The notes under the pieces: model-generated | What the model saw: only the letters and a program-made list of their open reading frames with translations | Databases searched by the model: none | Told to the model about the DNA's origin: nothing | NCBI GenBank assembly: GCA_047345645.1 | Contig: JBLEFH010000003.1 | Length of the DNA stretch: 64,000 nt | Strand: one strand, 5' to 3' | DNA from: JBLEFH01 sp047345645 | GTDB lineage: Bacteria > Pseudomonadota > Alphaproteobacteria > Rhodobacterales > Rhodobacteraceae | Position numbers and translations under genes: made by a program | In this document: one piece after another, positions 51,211 to 60,347 of the stretch | How the letters are laid out: each line of letters starts with the position of its first letter | How positions within the stretch are numbered: position 1 is the first letter of the stretch

Positions 51211-52419
51211 TTACGCCTTTTTCAGCGCCAGAACCGCATTGAGCCCGCCAAAGGCGAAGGCGTTGCTCATCACCGCAGAGACCTTCGCCTCCTGCGCCTC
51301 ATTCGGTACGATATTGAGATCGCAGGCCGGATCAAATTCCTCGTAGGAAATCGTCGGCGCGATCACCCCGTCCCGCAGCGCCATGATGCAGGAGAGCAGT
51401 TCCACCGCGCCCGTGCCGCCAATCAGATGGCCATGCATGGACTTGGTCGACGACATCCGCAGATCATCCGCCGCCGCGCCGTAAACCTCACGCACCGCCT
51501 GACATTCGAGCCGGTCATTCGCCGCCGTCCCCGTGCCATGCGCATTGATATAGCCGATATCTTCGGGGTTTAGCCCGGAATCTTTAAGTGCGCCCTGCAT
51601 CGCGCGCACGGGCCCTTGCAGGGACGGCATCACGATATCCGAAGCGTCCGAGGTCATCGCGAACCCGACGACTTCGGCCAAGATCTCCGCGCCGCGCGCT
51701 TTGGCCCGCTCGTAATCCTCGAAGACGAACACCGCCGCGCCCTCGCCCTGCACCATGCCGTTGCGGGTCTTGGAGAAGGGGCGGCAGCCGTCGCGGCTCA
51801 TCACACGCAGACCTTCCCACGCTTTGATCCCGCCGAAACACAGCATCGATTCCGACCCGCCGGTCAGCATCACATCGGCCATGCCGGAGCGGATCATGTT
51901 GAACGCATGGCCCATGGCGTGGTTCGACGAGGCGCAGGCCGTCGCGACCGTGAAGCCCGGCCCCATCAGCTTGTGCCGCATCGACACGTGGCTGGCGGCG
52001 GCATTGTTCATCAAACGCGGCACGACGAAGGGGTGAACCCGGTTCTTCCCCTCCTCATAAACCGCGCGGTAATTGTCGTCCTGCGTCTGAAGCCCGCCGC
52101 CGGATGTGCCAAGCACCACGCCGGCGCGCAGCGAGTCTTCCTCGCTCAATTCCAGCCCCGCCGACTCCACCGCTTCATCCGCCGCGAGCAGCGCGAATTG
52201 TGTGAACCGGTCGTAAAGCGTCAGTTCCTGCCGGGAAAACAGCGCGGTTTCGTCGAAATCCTTGATCTGCCCACCGATCTGGATCGAGAGCCGGTCCACA
52301 TCGCGAAACTCCAGCGGCCCGATCCCGAGCCGCCCTTCGCGCATCCCCTCCAGCGTCTTGGCCGCAGAGGTGCCAAGCGCGCTCAGCGCGCCCATTCCGG
52401 TAATGGCAACCCTGCGCAT
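51211..52419 (-). CDS. Beta-ketoacyl-ACP synthase (FabF/NodE type), paired with its own ACP
   Basis: Condensing enzyme of 402 residues that extends an acyl-ACP with malonyl-ACP. The nucleophile lies in VATACASSNHAMG (Cys near 163), and the two catalytic His in INAHGTGTAANDRLE and STKSMHGHLIGGTGAVE. The N-terminal RRVAITGMGALSALG is standard. It starts one base inside the ACP stop, downstream of lpxD, so it probably works with that ACP to make a special acyl chain, perhaps for lipid A. Housekeeping fabF is expected elsewhere. Confidence 0.92.
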   Translation of the reverse strand: MRRVAITGMGALSALGTSAAKTLEGMREGRLGIGPLEFRDVDRLSIQIGGQIKDFDETALFSRQELTLYDRFTQFALLAADEAVESAGLELSEEDSLRAGVVLGTSGGGLQTQDDNYRAVYEEGKNRVHPFVVPRLMNNAAASHVSMRHKLMGPGFTVATACASSNHAMGHAFNMIRSGMADVMLTGGSESMLCFGGIKAWEGLRVMSRDGCRPFSKTRNGMVQGEGAAVFVFEDYERAKARGAEILAEVVGFAMTSDASDIVMPSLQGPVRAMQGALKDSGLNPEDIGYINAHGTGTAANDRLECQAVREVYGAAADDLRMSSTKSMHGHLIGGTGAVELLSCIMALRDGVIAPTISYEEFDPACDLNIVPNEAQEAKVSAVMSNAFAFGGLNAVLALKKA

Positions 52420-52685
52420 CAGGCGTTTTTCTTGGCGACGATGCCTTCGACCGCGCCCACCATCGAGGCTACATTGGTGATGTCAAATTCGGAGTCCGCC
52501 GGGTCATTGGCGTTGAAGGGCACCGAGATGTCAAAGGCCTCCTCGATCGCGAACACGGCCTCGACCAGCCCCATACTGTCGATCCCCAGATCCTCAAGCG
52601 TTGCGCTCATTTCGACCTCGGACGGATCCATCACCGCCTGCTCGGCAATAATTTCGACGACCTTGTCTTTGACACTCACGCTCAT
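52419..52685 (-). CDS. Acyl carrier protein (specialised)
   Basis: An 88-residue ACP whose Ser in DLGIDSMGLVEAVFAIEEAF (Ser near 38) takes the phosphopantetheine arm. It differs from the housekeeping ACP motif DSLDTVEL by having DSMGLVEA, and it carries an unusual insertion VPFNANDPADSEFDITNVAS after helix II. Its place between lpxD and a ketoacyl synthase points to an acyl chain for lipid A or another envelope lipid. The analogy is AcpXL of rhizobia, but it is not clearly that protein. Confidence 0.9.
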   Translation of the reverse strand: MSVSVKDKVVEIIAEQAVMDPSEVEMSATLEDLGIDSMGLVEAVFAIEEAFDISVPFNANDPADSEFDITNVASMVGAVEGIVAKKNA

Positions 52686-52711
52686 GGACTTCTCCTACTT
52701 TCACGGAATGT

Positions 52712-53797
52712 TTAGCGGGCCGGCCCGTCTTTGGAAACCGGTTTTTCGCTGCGGCGCAGTTGCGTCATCAGACGTGGCAAACGGCGCAGCGCCTTATAAA
52801 TCTCAATATTCTGCTGCATCTCGACCGCCGGGTTGCCCATCATGACCTTGCCGCCCGCGACATGCGAATTGACACCAGAGCCGCCCGCGATCACCACATC
52901 ATTGCCGACGCGCAGATGATCGGCCACGGCGGTCGCCCCGCCAATCACCACCCGATCGCCAATTTCGGTGCTGCCCGCAACGCCCGACTGGCCCGCCATA
53001 AGGCAATCGCGGCCCATTTTGACGTTGTGACCAATCTGGACCTGATTGTCGATTTTGGTGCCGGACCCGATCCGCGTCTCCGCAATGGTGCCGCGATCAA
53101 TCGTGGTGTTACAGCCAACCTCCACGTCATCCCCAATCACCACCGTCCCGAGCGAATTGATCCGGCGGTGATGGCTGTCCCGGCCAAGGCTGAGTTGCCC
53201 GGTCGCTTTCGCTTCCTCCACCGCGCCCGGCTCGGCAGTCACAAAGGCAAAGCCGTCACCGCCAATCACCGCGCCCGCGCCTGCGATGAACCGCGCGCCG
53301 ATGGTGACATGCGCGCCGATGGTCACATGCGGATGCAGCAGCGCGCCGTCCCCAAGCACCGCGCCCGCACCAATCGCGCCATGGGACGCAATCCGGCTGC
53401 CCGCGCCGATCTGCGCGCCCGGCCCGACGACGGTGAAGGGGCCAATGTCACAATTCTCGCCAATGGTTGCGGTCTCATCAATCACCGCGCTCGGATGGAT
53501 GCCCTTGGGGATCGCCAGCGGCGCAGCGAAAATCTCGCCCACCCCGGCCAGCGCAAGCCGCGCGCGCGGCGCGAAAATCGCCGCATCGAGGCCAAGCGCC
53601 TGCCAATCCGCCTCGGGCCAGAGCAGCGCCGCGCGCGCGCTGCCTTCCGAAAGCTGCGCGGCAAAGCGCTTGTCCATCGCCAGCGCCAACTCATCCGCAG
53701 CAGCGCCCGACGGCTCCGCCGGACGCGACACAAGGACGTCGCCATCCCCGGCAAATTCCGCCCCGAGGGCTTTGGCAATCTCGGCGACCGTCGGCAT
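52712..53797 (-). CDS. lpxD: UDP-3-O-(3-hydroxyacyl)glucosamine N-acyltransferase
   Basis: Third enzyme of lipid A synthesis, adding the amide-linked hydroxyacyl chain from ACP. The 361-residue protein has an N-terminal uridine-binding domain (about 1-100) and then left-handed beta-helix hexapeptide repeats (about 105-310: GIHPSAVIDETATIG, IGAGSRIASHGAIGAGAVLG), including QIGHNVKMGRDCLMAGQSGVAG with the catalytic His. The ACP and ketoacyl synthase follow directly; lpxA, lpxB and fabZ, common partners elsewhere, are not here. Confidence 0.95.
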   Translation of the reverse strand: MPTVAEIAKALGAEFAGDGDVLVSRPAEPSGAAADELALAMDKRFAAQLSEGSARAALLWPEADWQALGLDAAIFAPRARLALAGVGEIFAAPLAIPKGIHPSAVIDETATIGENCDIGPFTVVGPGAQIGAGSRIASHGAIGAGAVLGDGALLHPHVTIGAHVTIGARFIAGAGAVIGGDGFAFVTAEPGAVEEAKATGQLSLGRDSHHRRINSLGTVVIGDDVEVGCNTTIDRGTIAETRIGSGTKIDNQVQIGHNVKMGRDCLMAGQSGVAGSTEIGDRVVIGGATAVADHLRVGNDVVIAGGSGVNSHVAGGKVMMGNPAVEMQQNIEIYKALRRLPRLMTQLRRSEKPVSKDGPAR

Positions 53798-53817
53798 GTG
53801 ACCTCCTCAAAGCCCCA

Positions 53818-55467
53818 TCAGCTTTGGGGCGCTCCTGCATTGACCAAGGCACGGTAAACCTGCGCGTCGCGCCCGTAAATGTCATTCAGGTAGCGAATGG
53901 AGCCATCGGCCTGCGGCCATGCGGTCAGATAAGTGATATGCACCGGCACCGGCTCTTGCAAATTCACATATTTCTCATTGCCCGTGTCGAGCCAGCTCTT
54001 GAACTGCCCCTGCGGGTTGGACGATTGCCGCGCCAGCAGCGTATAGGCAAAATCGAACGGATCGCCGAGCCGCACACAACCATGGCTGAACGCGCGGACG
54101 GATTCGTTAAAGAGCCCTTTCGACGGGGTGTCATGCAGATAGATGTTCCATTTGTTTGGGAACATGAATTTCACGCGGCCAAGCGCATTGCCTGGATCGG
54201 GGTCCTGCTTGATCATATAGGGGAAATTGCTCGCGTTATATTGCGAGAAATCAACACCGTAAGGGTCCACCTCATTCCCGGCGCTGTTCACCAGCCGCAT
54301 ATTGCGCGACTTCAGCGCCCCGCGATCAGATTGCAAGATCGGCAGATATTCCTTGCCCGCGATGGAGCGCGGCACATGCCAGGTCGGGTTCACGACCATA
54401 TGGGTCATCTGGTCCGAGAATTCCGGCGTCTGGAATTCCTGGCTCTTGCCGATCACCGAACGGGTCGAGAAGACCGGACGGCCATTATCGACGACCTGCA
54501 CCGTGAAATCGGGCAGGTTCACCATAATATGGCGCGCGCCCCGGTCGAAATTCAGCCAGCGTTGACGCTCCAGATTGACGAGGATCTTGCGCATCTGCGC
54601 ACTGTCATTGCCCGCCGCGCCGCCATTGAGCGCGCGCAAGGTCGCGGGTCCGGGGATGCCATCCGCGCCGAGGCCCTTGCTGGTTTGGAACTGTTTGAGC
54701 ACCGCGACCAGCCCCGCATCGAAGCTTTCCCCCTGCCCGCCCGCAAACCCGAGCGCGGTCAGCTTGTCCCGCAGCACCTGCACCGCCGGGCCGCTCATGC
54801 CGGGACGCAGACCCGCAGGCACCACAGGCCCCGGCGTTTCCGCCGCACCGCCGCCCAGACGGGCGCGCTCTTTCAGAAGTCGCTGATATTCCGGCGTTTG
54901 CGGCGCGAGACGGTCGAAGAAATCCGCACGCGGCGCTTTAGCGTAAGCCTCCAAAATCTTCGCCGCTGGCTTGAAGGGCCGCGTCACATTGATCTCGCTC
55001 GACGCCGAGCGCGGCTCGATCACACCCGCGCTGATCGCATTGCCGAACTCCAGAAAGGTCTTGGTAATTTCCAGATCCACCGCCGCGCGGCTCTGGCTGT
55101 CCTCAGCACCCTGCGCCTGCTGCGCCAGCACCTTCATCTTGCTGCTAAAGGACGGAATGCCATGTTTCGGCGCCACACCCATCGCATCGACCGCCGTTTG
55201 CAGCGCCGCGAGATCGCTCCCGAAGAAGCCCGATTTGAACCAGAACGGCTCATATTTCCGGCTGCGATAAAAACTGTCGATCCCCGAACCGGTCAAATTC
55301 TGCGTCAGAATTTGCTGATAGAGATCATAGCCCTGCTGTGTGACCTGCATCGGTTGCGGCTGTGGCGCAGCGGCAACAGGCGTGTCACTCTGCTGCGCGA
55401 AGCCCGGCGAAACCGTCGCGGCGGCACTGCTCAAAGCGGCGGCGATCAGCGTTGTGCGGAATGACAT
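53818..55467 (-). CDS. L,D-transpeptidase of the YcbB (LdtD) type
   Basis: Periplasmic enzyme that makes 3-3 crosslinks in peptidoglycan. The 549-residue protein starts MSFRTTLIAAALSSAAATVSPGFAQQ, a signal peptide. A scaffold domain (about 60-215) is followed by a peptidoglycan-binding domain (about 225-285: GMSGPAVQVLRDKLTALGF) and the YkuD catalytic domain (about 310-480) with the signature AFSHGCVRLGDPFDFAY containing the active Cys. The ATG at 55467 has AAGGA eight bases upstream; a longer frame to 55716 has no such site. Divergent from a DUF882 protein; a MarR-type regulator at 42502 may control it. Confidence 0.93.
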   Translation of the reverse strand: MSFRTTLIAAALSSAAATVSPGFAQQSDTPVAAAPQPQPMQVTQQGYDLYQQILTQNLTGSGIDSFYRSRKYEPFWFKSGFFGSDLAALQTAVDAMGVAPKHGIPSFSSKMKVLAQQAQGAEDSQSRAAVDLEITKTFLEFGNAISAGVIEPRSASSEINVTRPFKPAAKILEAYAKAPRADFFDRLAPQTPEYQRLLKERARLGGGAAETPGPVVPAGLRPGMSGPAVQVLRDKLTALGFAGGQGESFDAGLVAVLKQFQTSKGLGADGIPGPATLRALNGGAAGNDSAQMRKILVNLERQRWLNFDRGARHIMVNLPDFTVQVVDNGRPVFSTRSVIGKSQEFQTPEFSDQMTHMVVNPTWHVPRSIAGKEYLPILQSDRGALKSRNMRLVNSAGNEVDPYGVDFSQYNASNFPYMIKQDPDPGNALGRVKFMFPNKWNIYLHDTPSKGLFNESVRAFSHGCVRLGDPFDFAYTLLARQSSNPQGQFKSWLDTGNEKYVNLQEPVPVHITYLTAWPQADGSIRYLNDIYGRDAQVYRALVNAGAPQS

Positions 55468-55777
55468 TTTCACGTCCTTTCTCGGCATCTGACGAAGCGA
55501 AATCCTTACCGTTATCTGAACAATATGTCGCGTTTCGTAAAGATGATGTGGACAAAATCGAGTGAATCGCAGCGATTTGTTGCATTCCAGCACGGGACTC
55601 ACACAGATTCTGGTCTCCGGTTCATTTTTCGGCAATTTCCCCGTGCCAAGGTCAAGTCCAGAAAAGCGCGGCAAAACTGCAACTTGGCGATTGAAGAACC
55701 CTGTGGCATCATTCACTCACAAAAATATGTTCAATGCCGCGTCAAGACGGCTCGAAACACAAAACTGAGGCAGCAGT
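55468..55777. promoter_or_regulatory. Divergent intergenic region between the L,D-transpeptidase and DUF882 genes
   Basis: 310 bases with no credible gene. AATCGCAGCGATT (55565-55577) is a perfect inverted repeat of AATCG around CAG, and a further AAATCG lies a few bases to its left, so it could be an operator serving one or both genes. No terminator, tRNA or riboswitch-like structure was recognised. Neither promoter could be placed with confidence. Confidence 0.35.
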
Positions 55778-56335
55778 ATGACCAATCAGACCATGACCCG
55801 CCGGGGGGTTTTGGGCGCAATGGCGGCATTTACCGTCGCAGCGCCCGTTTACGCGAACGCGCCCGGCCTTTTGCGCGGTGCCGGGCAATTCCGCCAGCTT
55901 CGCATGACCAATGCGCGCACCGGCGAGGCGCTCAACACGCATTATTGGGTGGAGGGGCAATATATCGAGCCCGCGCTCAATGAAATTCACTATTTTTTCC
56001 GCGACTGGCGGCAAAATCTCATCGCCCGGCATGACCGTCGCAGCTTCGACATCATCTCGATCACCCACCAGCTTCTGAACACGCAGGAACCGATGAACCT
56101 CGTCTCCGGTTTCCGCTCGGTGCAGACCAACAACATGCTCGACAGCCGGATCGACGGTGTCGCGCAGAACTCCTACCACACGCGCGGCATGGCGGCGGAT
56201 CTCACCATGCGCTCGCGCTCGGTGCGGCACATGGTCAGCGCGGCGAGCAGCCTTCAGGCGGGCGGCGTCGGCACCTATACGCGGTCGAACTTCATCCATA
56301 TCGACAGCGGCCCCAAGCGTTACTGGGGAAGTTAA
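55778..56335 (+). CDS. DUF882 (YcbK-like) Tat-exported peptidase-fold protein
   Basis: A 185-residue protein exported by the twin-arginine system: MTNQTMTRRGVLGAMAAFTVAAPVYA. The mature domain resembles the D-Ala-D-Ala metallopeptidase fold (M15/VanY-like): VSGFRSVQTNNML, the zinc-type SYHTRGMAADLTM with His and Asp, and HIDSGPKRYWG with the final His. It probably trims peptidoglycan peptides. In E. coli ycbB and ycbK are also adjacent, so the pairing with the L,D-transpeptidase is conserved though divergent here. A terminator follows. Confidence 0.9.
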   Translation: MTNQTMTRRGVLGAMAAFTVAAPVYANAPGLLRGAGQFRQLRMTNARTGEALNTHYWVEGQYIEPALNEIHYFFRDWRQNLIARHDRRSFDIISITHQLLNTQEPMNLVSGFRSVQTNNMLDSRIDGVAQNSYHTRGMAADLTMRSRSVRHMVSAASSLQAGGVGTYTRSNFIHIDSGPKRYWGS

Positions 56336-56361
56336 AAAAGGCACCCCACCGGGTGCCTTTT
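56335..56361. terminator. Terminator between the DUF882 gene and proA
   Basis: GGCACCC (56340-56346) and GGGTGCC (56351-56357) form a stem around CACC with As on the left and TTTT on the right, fit for the convergent DUF882 and proA transcripts. Confidence 0.88.
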
Positions 56362-56371
56362 CGCTTTCGGA

Positions 56372-57625
56372 TCAGGGCCGCGTCGTGCCCTGCCCGGTCA
56401 CGACATATTTGAAACTGGTCAACTCGCGCGCGCCGACCGGACCGCGCGCATGCATCTTGCCGGTCGCGATCCCGATCTCCGCACCCATGCCGAACTCGCC
56501 CCCATCGGCAAATTGCGTCGAGGCGTTTTGCACCACAATCGCGGAATCCACCTCGGCGGCGAATTGCGCCAGCACCGCCGCGTCTTCGGCGATGATCCCC
56601 TCGGTGTGACCCGAGCCATGCGCCGCGATATGCGCCATCGCGTCCTCCACCCCGTCAACCACTTTGGCGGCGATGATATTATCGAGAAATTCCTTCCCGA
56701 AATCCTCCTCGCCCGCAGGTATCACGCCGTCCAGCGCCTGAAACGCCTCATCGCCGCGGATCTCCGTGCCCTTCGCGCGAAGCGCCTCGACCAGCCGCGC
56801 GCCAAGGGTCGAGAAGGCGCGCCGGTCCATCAGCAGACATTCCGTCGCCCCGCAGACCCCCGTGCGGCGGGTCTTTGAATTGACCAGAACCGCCTCGGCC
56901 TTCTCCGGGTCGGCGCTTTCATGGATGAAAAGGTGGTTAATCCCGTCGAGATGCGAGAACACCGGCACCCGCGCCTCGGACTGCACCCGCTCGACCAGCC
57001 CGCGCCCGCCGCGCGGCACGATCACGTCAATCCCACCAACGGCTTGCAGCATCTGACCCACGGCGGCGCGGTCGCGCGTCGGGACGATCTGGATCGCCGC
57101 TTCGGGCAGCGACGCGGCACGCAGGCCAGTAACCATACATTCATGAATCGCGCGGGAGGAATTGAGACTGTCCGACCCGCCGCGCAAAATCACCGCATTG
57201 CCGGATTTGAGGCACAGCGCCGCCGCATCGGCGGTCACATTCGGGCGGCTCTCATAGATCACGCCGATCACCCCAATCGGCGTGCGGCGTTTCTCGATCT
57301 CCAGCCCGTTCGGCCGTGTCCAACGCTCGATCACCTCGCCCACCGGATCGGCTTGCTCGGCTACGGCGCGCAGCCCATCAACGATGCCGCGAATGCGGTC
57401 CTCATCAAGCATCAGCCGGTCGAGCATCGCATCGCTGAGCCCCTTCTCGCGACCGTATTCCATGTCGTTTTCATTGGCGGCGATGATCGTCGCCCGCTCG
57501 GCCCAAACCGCATCGGCGGCGGCGATCAGCGCGGCATGTTTGCGCTCGGCGCTCGCCTGCGCCAGCGCGCGACTGGCGCTGCGGGCCTCGGAAACCAGGT
57601 CGGAAATCGTGGTTTGAACGTCCAT
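56372..57625 (-). CDS. proA: Glutamate-5-semialdehyde dehydrogenase (gamma-glutamyl phosphate reductase)
   Basis: Second step of proline synthesis: NADPH-dependent reduction of gamma-glutamyl phosphate. The 417-residue protein has PIGVIGVIYESRPNVTADAAALCLKSGNAVILRGG (about 116-150) and the active Cys in NSKTRRTGVCGATECLLMD. The C-terminal segment GPVGARELTSFKYVVTGQG is typical. It follows proB by nine bases; obgE-proB-proA is a conserved order in alphaproteobacteria. Confidence 0.97.
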   Translation of the reverse strand: MDVQTTISDLVSEARSASRALAQASAERKHAALIAAADAVWAERATIIAANENDMEYGREKGLSDAMLDRLMLDEDRIRGIVDGLRAVAEQADPVGEVIERWTRPNGLEIEKRRTPIGVIGVIYESRPNVTADAAALCLKSGNAVILRGGSDSLNSSRAIHECMVTGLRAASLPEAAIQIVPTRDRAAVGQMLQAVGGIDVIVPRGGRGLVERVQSEARVPVFSHLDGINHLFIHESADPEKAEAVLVNSKTRRTGVCGATECLLMDRRAFSTLGARLVEALRAKGTEIRGDEAFQALDGVIPAGEEDFGKEFLDNIIAAKVVDGVEDAMAHIAAHGSGHTEGIIAEDAAVLAQFAAEVDSAIVVQNASTQFADGGEFGMGAEIGIATGKMHARGPVGARELTSFKYVVTGQGTTRP

Positions 57626-57634
57626 AAAGCCCCC

Positions 57635-58744
57635 TCAGAGCACAAGATTGTCGCGGTGGATCAGCGCACCGCGCGCTGGCCCGCCCAAAATGACTGCAAT
57701 ATCAGCGCTTTGCCGCCCCGCAATCGCGCGGGCCTGCGCCGCATCATAGGAGGTCAGCCCATGCCCCAGCACCCGCCCGGCATGGATCACCTCAACGCAA
57801 TCGCCGCGCGAAAACTGCCCAGCCACATCGCTGACCCCCGCCGCGAGCAGCGAGCGCCCCGCTTCCAGCGCCCGCGCCGCGCCCTCATCAATCGTGATCT
57901 TGCCATGGGGTTTCATCCCCGCGATCCAGTTCTTACGCGCCGATTTCGGCGTCTCATGCCCAACAAACCAGCTCGCCCGCGCGCCGTCCCGCAAGGCGGA
58001 AATCGGGCGCATCACCTCGCCCTTCATGATCGCCATCGCGGCCCCGGCCTGCATCGCGATCCGCGCGGCCATGAGCTTGGTTTTCATCCCGCCCTTCGCG
58101 CCCGGCCCGGCCTCACCAGCCAGCGCGTCGATCTCCGGCGTGATCTCGGTGATCGTCGGGATATGCTTGGCGCTCGGATCGTGACGCGGATCGGCCGTGT
58201 AGAGCCCGTCCACATCCGAGAGCAAAAACAGGCAATCCGCGCTTGCCGTCAGCGCAATCTGCGCCGCGAGCCGGTCATTGTCGCCGAACCGGATCTCGTC
58301 CGTCGCCACCGTGTCATTTTCGTTCACAATCGGCACGATGCCATGATCGAGCAGCGCCGCGAGGGTCGAGCGGGAGTTCAGATAGCGCGAGCGGATGCGG
58401 CTGTCTTCCAGCGTCACAAGGATCTGCGCGGCCTTGAGGGCATGGGTCGCGAGCCGGTCCGTATAGGCTTGGGCGAGATGGATCTGCCCGACCGCCGCCG
58501 CCGCTTGCGCCGCTTCGAGTTGCAAATCCCCGGCGGGCAGGCCCATTTCGCGCCGACCCAAAGCGATGGAGCCGGAGGAGACCAAAATCACCTGTTTGCC
58601 CTCGGCCCGGAGCATCGCCACATCCTCGACAAGCCCGGCGAGCCAGTCCCGGCGCAGCCCGTCCGGGCCGACCAGAAGCGCGGAGCCGATCTTGATGACG
58701 ACTCGGCTGGCGCGCGACAAACGGTCCTGGCTCAGGGTCTCCAA
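57635..58744 (-). CDS. proB: Glutamate 5-kinase
   Basis: First step of proline synthesis, normally inhibited by proline. The 369-residue protein has an amino-acid kinase domain (RVVIKIGSALLVG, VSSGSIALGRREMGLP, NENDTVATDEIRFGDNDRLAAQIA) and a C-terminal PUA domain (about 275-355: GKITIDEGAARALEAGRSLLAAGV). The start appears to be TTG at 58744, with GGAG eight bases upstream and a 13-base overlap with obgE; no ATG or GTG is suitably placed. Confidence 0.95.
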   Translation of the reverse strand: METLSQDRLSRASRVVIKIGSALLVGPDGLRRDWLAGLVEDVAMLRAEGKQVILVSSGSIALGRREMGLPAGDLQLEAAQAAAAVGQIHLAQAYTDRLATHALKAAQILVTLEDSRIRSRYLNSRSTLAALLDHGIVPIVNENDTVATDEIRFGDNDRLAAQIALTASADCLFLLSDVDGLYTADPRHDPSAKHIPTITEITPEIDALAGEAGPGAKGGMKTKLMAARIAMQAGAAMAIMKGEVMRPISALRDGARASWFVGHETPKSARKNWIAGMKPHGKITIDEGAARALEAGRSLLAAGVSDVAGQFSRGDCVEVIHAGRVLGHGLTSYDAAQARAIAGRQSADIAVILGGPARGALIHRDNLVL

Positions 58745-59775
58745 GGGGTTTTCTCCGCCTCTTCGCGCTCCTCGCGGGCCGCTTTCACATCCCGAAGGAT
58801 CACTTCGCGAAGCGCACGCAGCACCTCGGTCACCCCCTCACCGGTCGCGCCGGAGAGCATGTAAGGCTTGGCGCCGCACGCTGCCTCAAGCGCTTCCGCC
58901 GCCGCGGCGCGTTCGTCCTCATCCAAGGCATCAACCTTGTTGACCGCATAAATGCGCGGCTTTTCGGCCAGACCGCCGCCATATTCGCGAAGCTCCGTGT
59001 CCACGACCTCAAAATCCGCCGCGATATCCTCGGCGGTGCCATCGACCAGATGAAGCAGCACCGAACAGCGCTCGACATGGCCAAGGAACCGATCGCCGAT
59101 CCCCTTGCCCTCATGCGCGCCTTCGATCAGGCCCGGAATATCGGCCATCACGAATTCCGCACCATCGACGCCGATGACGCCGAGATTGGGGTGGATCGTG
59201 GTAAAGGGATAGTCTGCGATCTTGGGCCGCGCGTTCGACGTTGCCGCCAGAAAGGTCGATTTGCCCGCATTCGGCAGACCAACCAGCCCCGCATCGGCAA
59301 TGAGTTTCAGCCGCAGCCAGATCTCGCGCTCCACCCCCGGCAACCCCGGATTGGCGCGGCGCGGCGCCTGATTGGTCGAGCTTTTGAAATGCAGATTGCC
59401 AAACCCGCCATTACCGCCCTCGGCGAGCAACACGCGCTGGCCGACCTCATCGAGATCGGCGATCACCGTCTCCTGATCCTCGGCCAGAATTTCGGTCCCG
59501 ACCGGCACACGCAGCACAATGTCGTCGCCGCCCGCGCCGGTCATCTGACGGCCCGCGCCGCCCTTGCCGTTCTTGGCGAAGAAATGCTGCTGATAGCGGA
59601 AGTCGATCAGCGTGTTCAGCCCCTCGACCGCTTCGGCCCAGACATCCCCGCCCTTGCCGCCATTGCCGCCATCCGGCCCGCCATATTCGATATATTTCTC
59701 GCGCCGGAAACTGACCGCCCCATTGCCGCCAGAGCCGGAGCGAATGGTGACCCGTGCCAGATCGAGAAATTTCAT
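58732..59775 (-). CDS. obgE: Obg-family GTPase
   Basis: Essential GTPase in ribosome assembly and stress control. The 347-residue protein has a glycine-rich Obg domain (1-159: SGSGGNGAVSFRREKYIEYGGPDGGNGGKGGD) and a G domain with GLPNAGKST (G1), TTIHPNLGV, DIPGLIEGAHEGKGIGDRFLGHVERC (G3) and NKVD (G4). It lacks the long acidic tail of E. coli ObgE. It heads obgE-proB-proA, 25 bases after the GNAT gene. Confidence 0.97.
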   Translation of the reverse strand: MKFLDLARVTIRSGSGGNGAVSFRREKYIEYGGPDGGNGGKGGDVWAEAVEGLNTLIDFRYQQHFFAKNGKGGAGRQMTGAGGDDIVLRVPVGTEILAEDQETVIADLDEVGQRVLLAEGGNGGFGNLHFKSSTNQAPRRANPGLPGVEREIWLRLKLIADAGLVGLPNAGKSTFLAATSNARPKIADYPFTTIHPNLGVIGVDGAEFVMADIPGLIEGAHEGKGIGDRFLGHVERCSVLLHLVDGTAEDIAADFEVVDTELREYGGGLAEKPRIYAVNKVDALDEDERAAAAEALEAACGAKPYMLSGATGEGVTEVLRALREVILRDVKAAREEREEAEKTPWRP

Positions 59776-59800
59776 GGTAACCTCCTCTGGCCGCGTCGGC

Positions 59801-60313
59801 TCAGGCGTTCAAATCCAGCGCATAGCGCCAGCGGGGGACCATGGCGCCGCGCGCCACGGAAAAGGCTTCATCATCGCCGGTATAGGCAAAACCGGCTTTA
59901 CTCAACACCTTGGCAGATGCGGGATTGTCTTGAAAGACCGAGGCGACCAGCCGTTTGATCCCGGCCTTGCGCGCATGATCGACCACGCGCTGCACCGCTT
60001 CGCTGGCAATCCCGGTGCCCCAGAAAATCGGCGCGATGAAATAGCCGATCTCGGCAGTCTCATCGCCTTTGCCCGCCAGCGTGATCAGCCCGAGAAACTC
60101 ATCGAGTTCCGAGATCGTGCCATCAATCACCCAATCGACCGCAGCCGCCTTGCGGGTCAAAAACGCCTCTGCCGCGCCCTTGGGATAGGGATGCGGGATC
60201 GAGGTCGTGTTCCATGCCACCTGCTTGTCGCTCGCATAATGCGCCAGCAGCCCGCTATCGGACATGCGCGGCGCACGGAGCGTCAGGCGATCGGTTGTCA
60301 ATTCAGGGGTCAT
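59801..60313 (-). CDS. GNAT family N-acetyltransferase (RimJ-like)
   Basis: A 170-residue acetyltransferase that starts LTTDRLTLRAPRMSDSGLLAHYASD, the opening of RimJ/RimL-like proteins, and has EIGYFIAPIFWGTGIASEAVQRVVDHA (about 86-112), the acetyl-CoA-binding stretch, and VFQDNPASAKVLSKAGFAYTG. The acceptor is unknown; ribosomal protein N-termini are one possibility given the neighbours. It lies between rpmA and obgE, an order common in Rhodobacterales. Confidence 0.9.
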   Translation of the reverse strand: MTPELTTDRLTLRAPRMSDSGLLAHYASDKQVAWNTTSIPHPYPKGAAEAFLTRKAAAVDWVIDGTISELDEFLGLITLAGKGDETAEIGYFIAPIFWGTGIASEAVQRVVDHARKAGIKRLVASVFQDNPASAKVLSKAGFAYTGDDEAFSVARGAMVPRWRYALDLNA

Positions 60314-60347
60314 AGCCCCTCCTCCCTTCAGACCATGGGTCCAAAAA

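Noticed and set aside
55525..55777. A rightward frame running into the DUF882 gene from 55525
   Set aside because: It is in a different frame from the DUF882 protein, which has a clear Tat signal starting at 55778, and has no ribosome site or domain.
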